Below, in pieces: positions 7,522 to 8,387 of a stretch of 8,387 nt of DNA (positions within the stretch are counted from its first letter, which is position 1; every line of letters begins with the position of its first letter). The notes under the pieces were generated by a model. The model did not search any database. It was not told the origin of the DNA and saw nothing but the letters and a program-made list of their open reading frames with translations. This stretch comes from Bacteroidota bacterium (lineage in GTDB: Bacteria > Bacteroidota > Bacteroidia > Chitinophagales > Chitinophagaceae): positions 1 through 8,387 of the forward strand of contig JADJZY010000027.1 in the NCBI GenBank assembly GCA_016715505.1, in the 5' to 3' direction. The position numbers were made by a program, and so were the translations under genes.

Positions 7522-7947
7522 ATTCTATTTTTCTTCCGCTTGCTGTTGCAAATGCTTCCCAGTCGGCAACTTTTTCTTTCCATACATCCATGAAGTGTTT
7601 AACAACAGTTCCTTTCTTTGTTATAATCCTCGGGTCTTGTCTGTCAAGTGGTGTGCATACGAAGTATTTTTTTAGATTGGGGTGTTTGGCAAATGCTGTC
7701 TTAAAAGATTTGTCAATTTGTGTCCATTGAGAATCCTCCATTGAACTGAAAAACTTTGCTTGCCAACCATATTCATCACCATTTGTTAAAATGCAATACG
7801 CTTCCACACCACCATCAGGAGCAGCTACTCTGATAAACTGTTGTTTGTCTTTTACACTCTCTGCTCTTGCTAATTGACAAACAAGTTCTTCAAAGCCATT
7901 TTTATATCACCATTAAAAGGTCTTAATTTTATCCAGTCAATATTCAT
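7490..7947 (-). CDS. Fragment 1: N-terminal PD-(D/E)XK-type nuclease domain
   Basis: The ATG at 7945-7947 opens MNIDWIKLRPFNGDIK. The frame then breaks at the five-T run 7899-7903; one more base restores NGFEELVCQLARAE and continues to 7490. The nuclease core is visible: E20/E21 in the first helix, D45 in PDGGVE (Asp codon 7814-7816), and Q63-x-K65 in GWQAKFF (codons 7760-7762 and 7754-7756). This is the QxK variant typical of Mrr- and Cap4-type DNases. The family role would be DNA degradation once the protein is activated. Later phrases KKYFVCTPLDRQDPRI and FEYWGNSELF match what I recall of Avs-type proteins. As written, translation from the ATG stops after about 25 codons, so without a base correction no nuclease would be made. 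Mrr-like versus Cap4-like cannot be decided by eye. Confidence 0.75.
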
Positions 7948-8248
7948 TTTCTAAAAGTCGTTAATTGTGCGTTGGAAGAAAATGGCTCTTTTGGTTTTGC
8001 GTAGCGTTTGGGTTTGTGTGTCGGGCAAAACCAAATGTGCCATTTGTTCGGCTGGCTAAAATTGAATTAAAAAAAATGCGCGGTTGGGAAAATAAAAAAT
8101 ACAGAAGGGTGGGCAATGAGTGTCGGCTTACTCGCTGTCCCGTTTGAATATGGTCTTTATGTTGGTTTCCTGTCAAAATGGTTTGTCTTTGGTTTTATGT
8201 TTAAATTTTGGTCGGTTGGTCGTCTTTGGAACGGTCGTCCTACCATTG
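7948..8248. other. Non-coding upstream region of the defence gene
   Basis: About 300 bp lie between the gene start and the right-hand palindrome. No open frame here has a plausible start and family resemblance. The plus strand is strikingly rich in G and T, especially 8160-8235, unlike the coding region. The promoter of the minus-strand gene should lie here, but I could not identify a convincing Bacteroidota -7/-33 pair. It contains the 11-bp inverted repeat at 7990-8035 and a small palindrome, CAAATG-TGC-CATTTG, at 8032-8046. Confidence 0.6.
7990..8035. promoter_or_regulatory. Perfect 11-bp inverted repeat upstream of the gene start
   Basis: TTTGGTTTTGC (7990-8000) and GCAAAACCAAA (8025-8035) form a perfect 11-bp stem with a 24-nt loop. 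GGC/GCC pairs a few bases further out (7984-7986 and 8039-8041) could extend it. It lies about 43 bp upstream of the start codon. It could be an operator or leader structure. Alternatively it is a shrunken relative of the long palindromes, since TTTTGGTTTTGCG and GCAAAACCAAATGT resemble their arms. Confidence 0.5.
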
Positions 8249-8382
8249 GCTATAACGGTTTTTGGCTTTGCGTTCGGTGTGGAATAGAAAGTACCAAAGT
8301 TCAAATTTAGTACAAAAGCTAATAGAAAGTACAAATGTTCAGCCTAGTACAAAAGCCACACTGACGCAAAACCAATGTTAGC
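8249..8382. repeat. Long imperfect palindrome on the far side of the gene, related to those in the array
   Basis: The left arm, 8249-8282 (TATAACGG, then GGCTTTGCG, then GGTGTGG), pairs with the right arm, 8356-8382 (CCACAC, then CGCAAAACC, then GTTAGC). As in the array, the arms close on TAAC/GTTA, the left arm has TAACGGTT..GGCTTTG, the right arm has CAAAACC..TGTTA, and the left arm carries about four extra unpaired bases. Overall size is close to that of the array palindromes; inner stem and loop sequences differ. The window ends five bases later, so what lies beyond is unknown. Confidence 0.75.
8283..8357. repeat. Two 37-38 bp direct repeats filling the palindrome loop
   Basis: Copy 1 (8283-8320) and copy 2 (8321-8357) both begin AATAGAAAGTAC, share GTTCA in the middle, and end TAGTACAAAAGC; they differ at several positions and by one base in length. 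Together they make up essentially the entire loop of the palindrome at 8249-8382. The phrase AGTTCAAATTTAG in copy 1 resembles AGTTCAAATATAG in the loops of the array palindromes. Confidence 0.75.
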
Positions 8383-8387
8383 GGTAG

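Larger units (their letters stand above)
3669..7947 (-). pseudogene. Avs-like antiphage STAND NTPase with N-terminal nuclease; frameshifted, 3' end lost
   Basis: Seven minus-strand reading-frame fragments join into one protein of about 1,430 residues. The order is a PD-(D/E)XK-type nuclease (about 1-130), a linker with the phrase GNSELFDRLNKPEN, a helical stretch, a STAND/NACHT-like NTPase with GEAGIGKS near 357 and LIFIDAINE near 430, then helical regions with NRGIIEALSIQLPE and NDPYVLQRIYTIAYGCA, and a C-terminal part with ERIGKKYQWIAFYE near 1100 and GEKLVIGGHF near the end. I recognise this arrangement as the Avs (AVAST) family, in which the C-terminal part binds a conserved phage protein and triggers oligomerisation and nuclease activity; I cannot assign the subtype. 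The start is the ATG at 7945-7947 (MNIDWIKLRP), preceded by AT-rich sequence without Shine-Dalgarno. Frame breaks lie near 7899, 7492, 6678, 6630, 6417, 6361, 6335, 5830, 5781, 5613 and 5116. The stop codon is replaced by the C tract; perhaps 15-25 residues are missing. No partner gene is visible, as expected for a single-gene system. Confidence 0.85.

Noticed and set aside
7961..8310. Short frames on both strands in the right intergenic region
   Set aside because: They overlap each other, have composition driven by the G/T-rich strand, run into the palindrome, and show no recognisable domain.

Overview
The window looks like an accessory region from a member of the Bacteroidota, probably an environmental or metagenomic assembly. 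The grounds are low GC content, a gene start with no Shine-Dalgarno sequence, and a type of long intergenic palindrome that I associate with that phylum. The taxon is an inference; no ribosomal or other marker gene is present.

Region 1 (1-3630) is a non-coding tandem array. A unit of 610-612 bp occurs five times in full and a sixth time cut short. Units differ by scattered substitutions, so they are not one sequence copied by the assembler. Each unit junction is a long imperfect palindrome of about 150 bp whose arms close around TAAC ... GTTA. The outer tips of the arms come in two classes that are mixed between hairpins. Short open frames here are by-products of the repeat.

Region 2 (about 3629-3668) is an extreme C tract (16 C, G, 10 C). 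It interrupts the seventh palindrome and removes the 3' end of the next gene. It looks more like an assembly or sequencing join than biology.

Region 3 (3669-7947, minus strand) holds one very large gene that appears as seven fragments. Eleven small indels can be located by following the protein from frame to frame, nearly all in homopolymer runs. Once bridged they give one protein of about 1,430 residues: an N-terminal PD-(D/E)XK-type nuclease (D45, Q63, K65), a STAND/NACHT-like P-loop NTPase (Walker A GEAGIGKS, Walker B LIFIDAINE), a helical region, and a long C-terminal part. I assign it to the Avs/AVAST family of antiphage proteins: the C-terminal part would sense a phage protein and the nuclease would act as effector. 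Whether the gene is decayed or merely poorly sequenced cannot be settled from the window; the homopolymer pattern favours sequencing error.

Region 4 (7948-8387) is non-coding. It contains a perfect 11-bp inverted repeat close upstream of the gene start and, at the edge, a second long palindrome (8249-8382) with the same arm design as those of region 1. The defence gene is therefore bracketed by related palindromes. Together with the arm-tip mosaicism, this suggests a cassette-like unit exchanged at attC-like or other recombinogenic hairpins, which is the most interesting hypothesis here.
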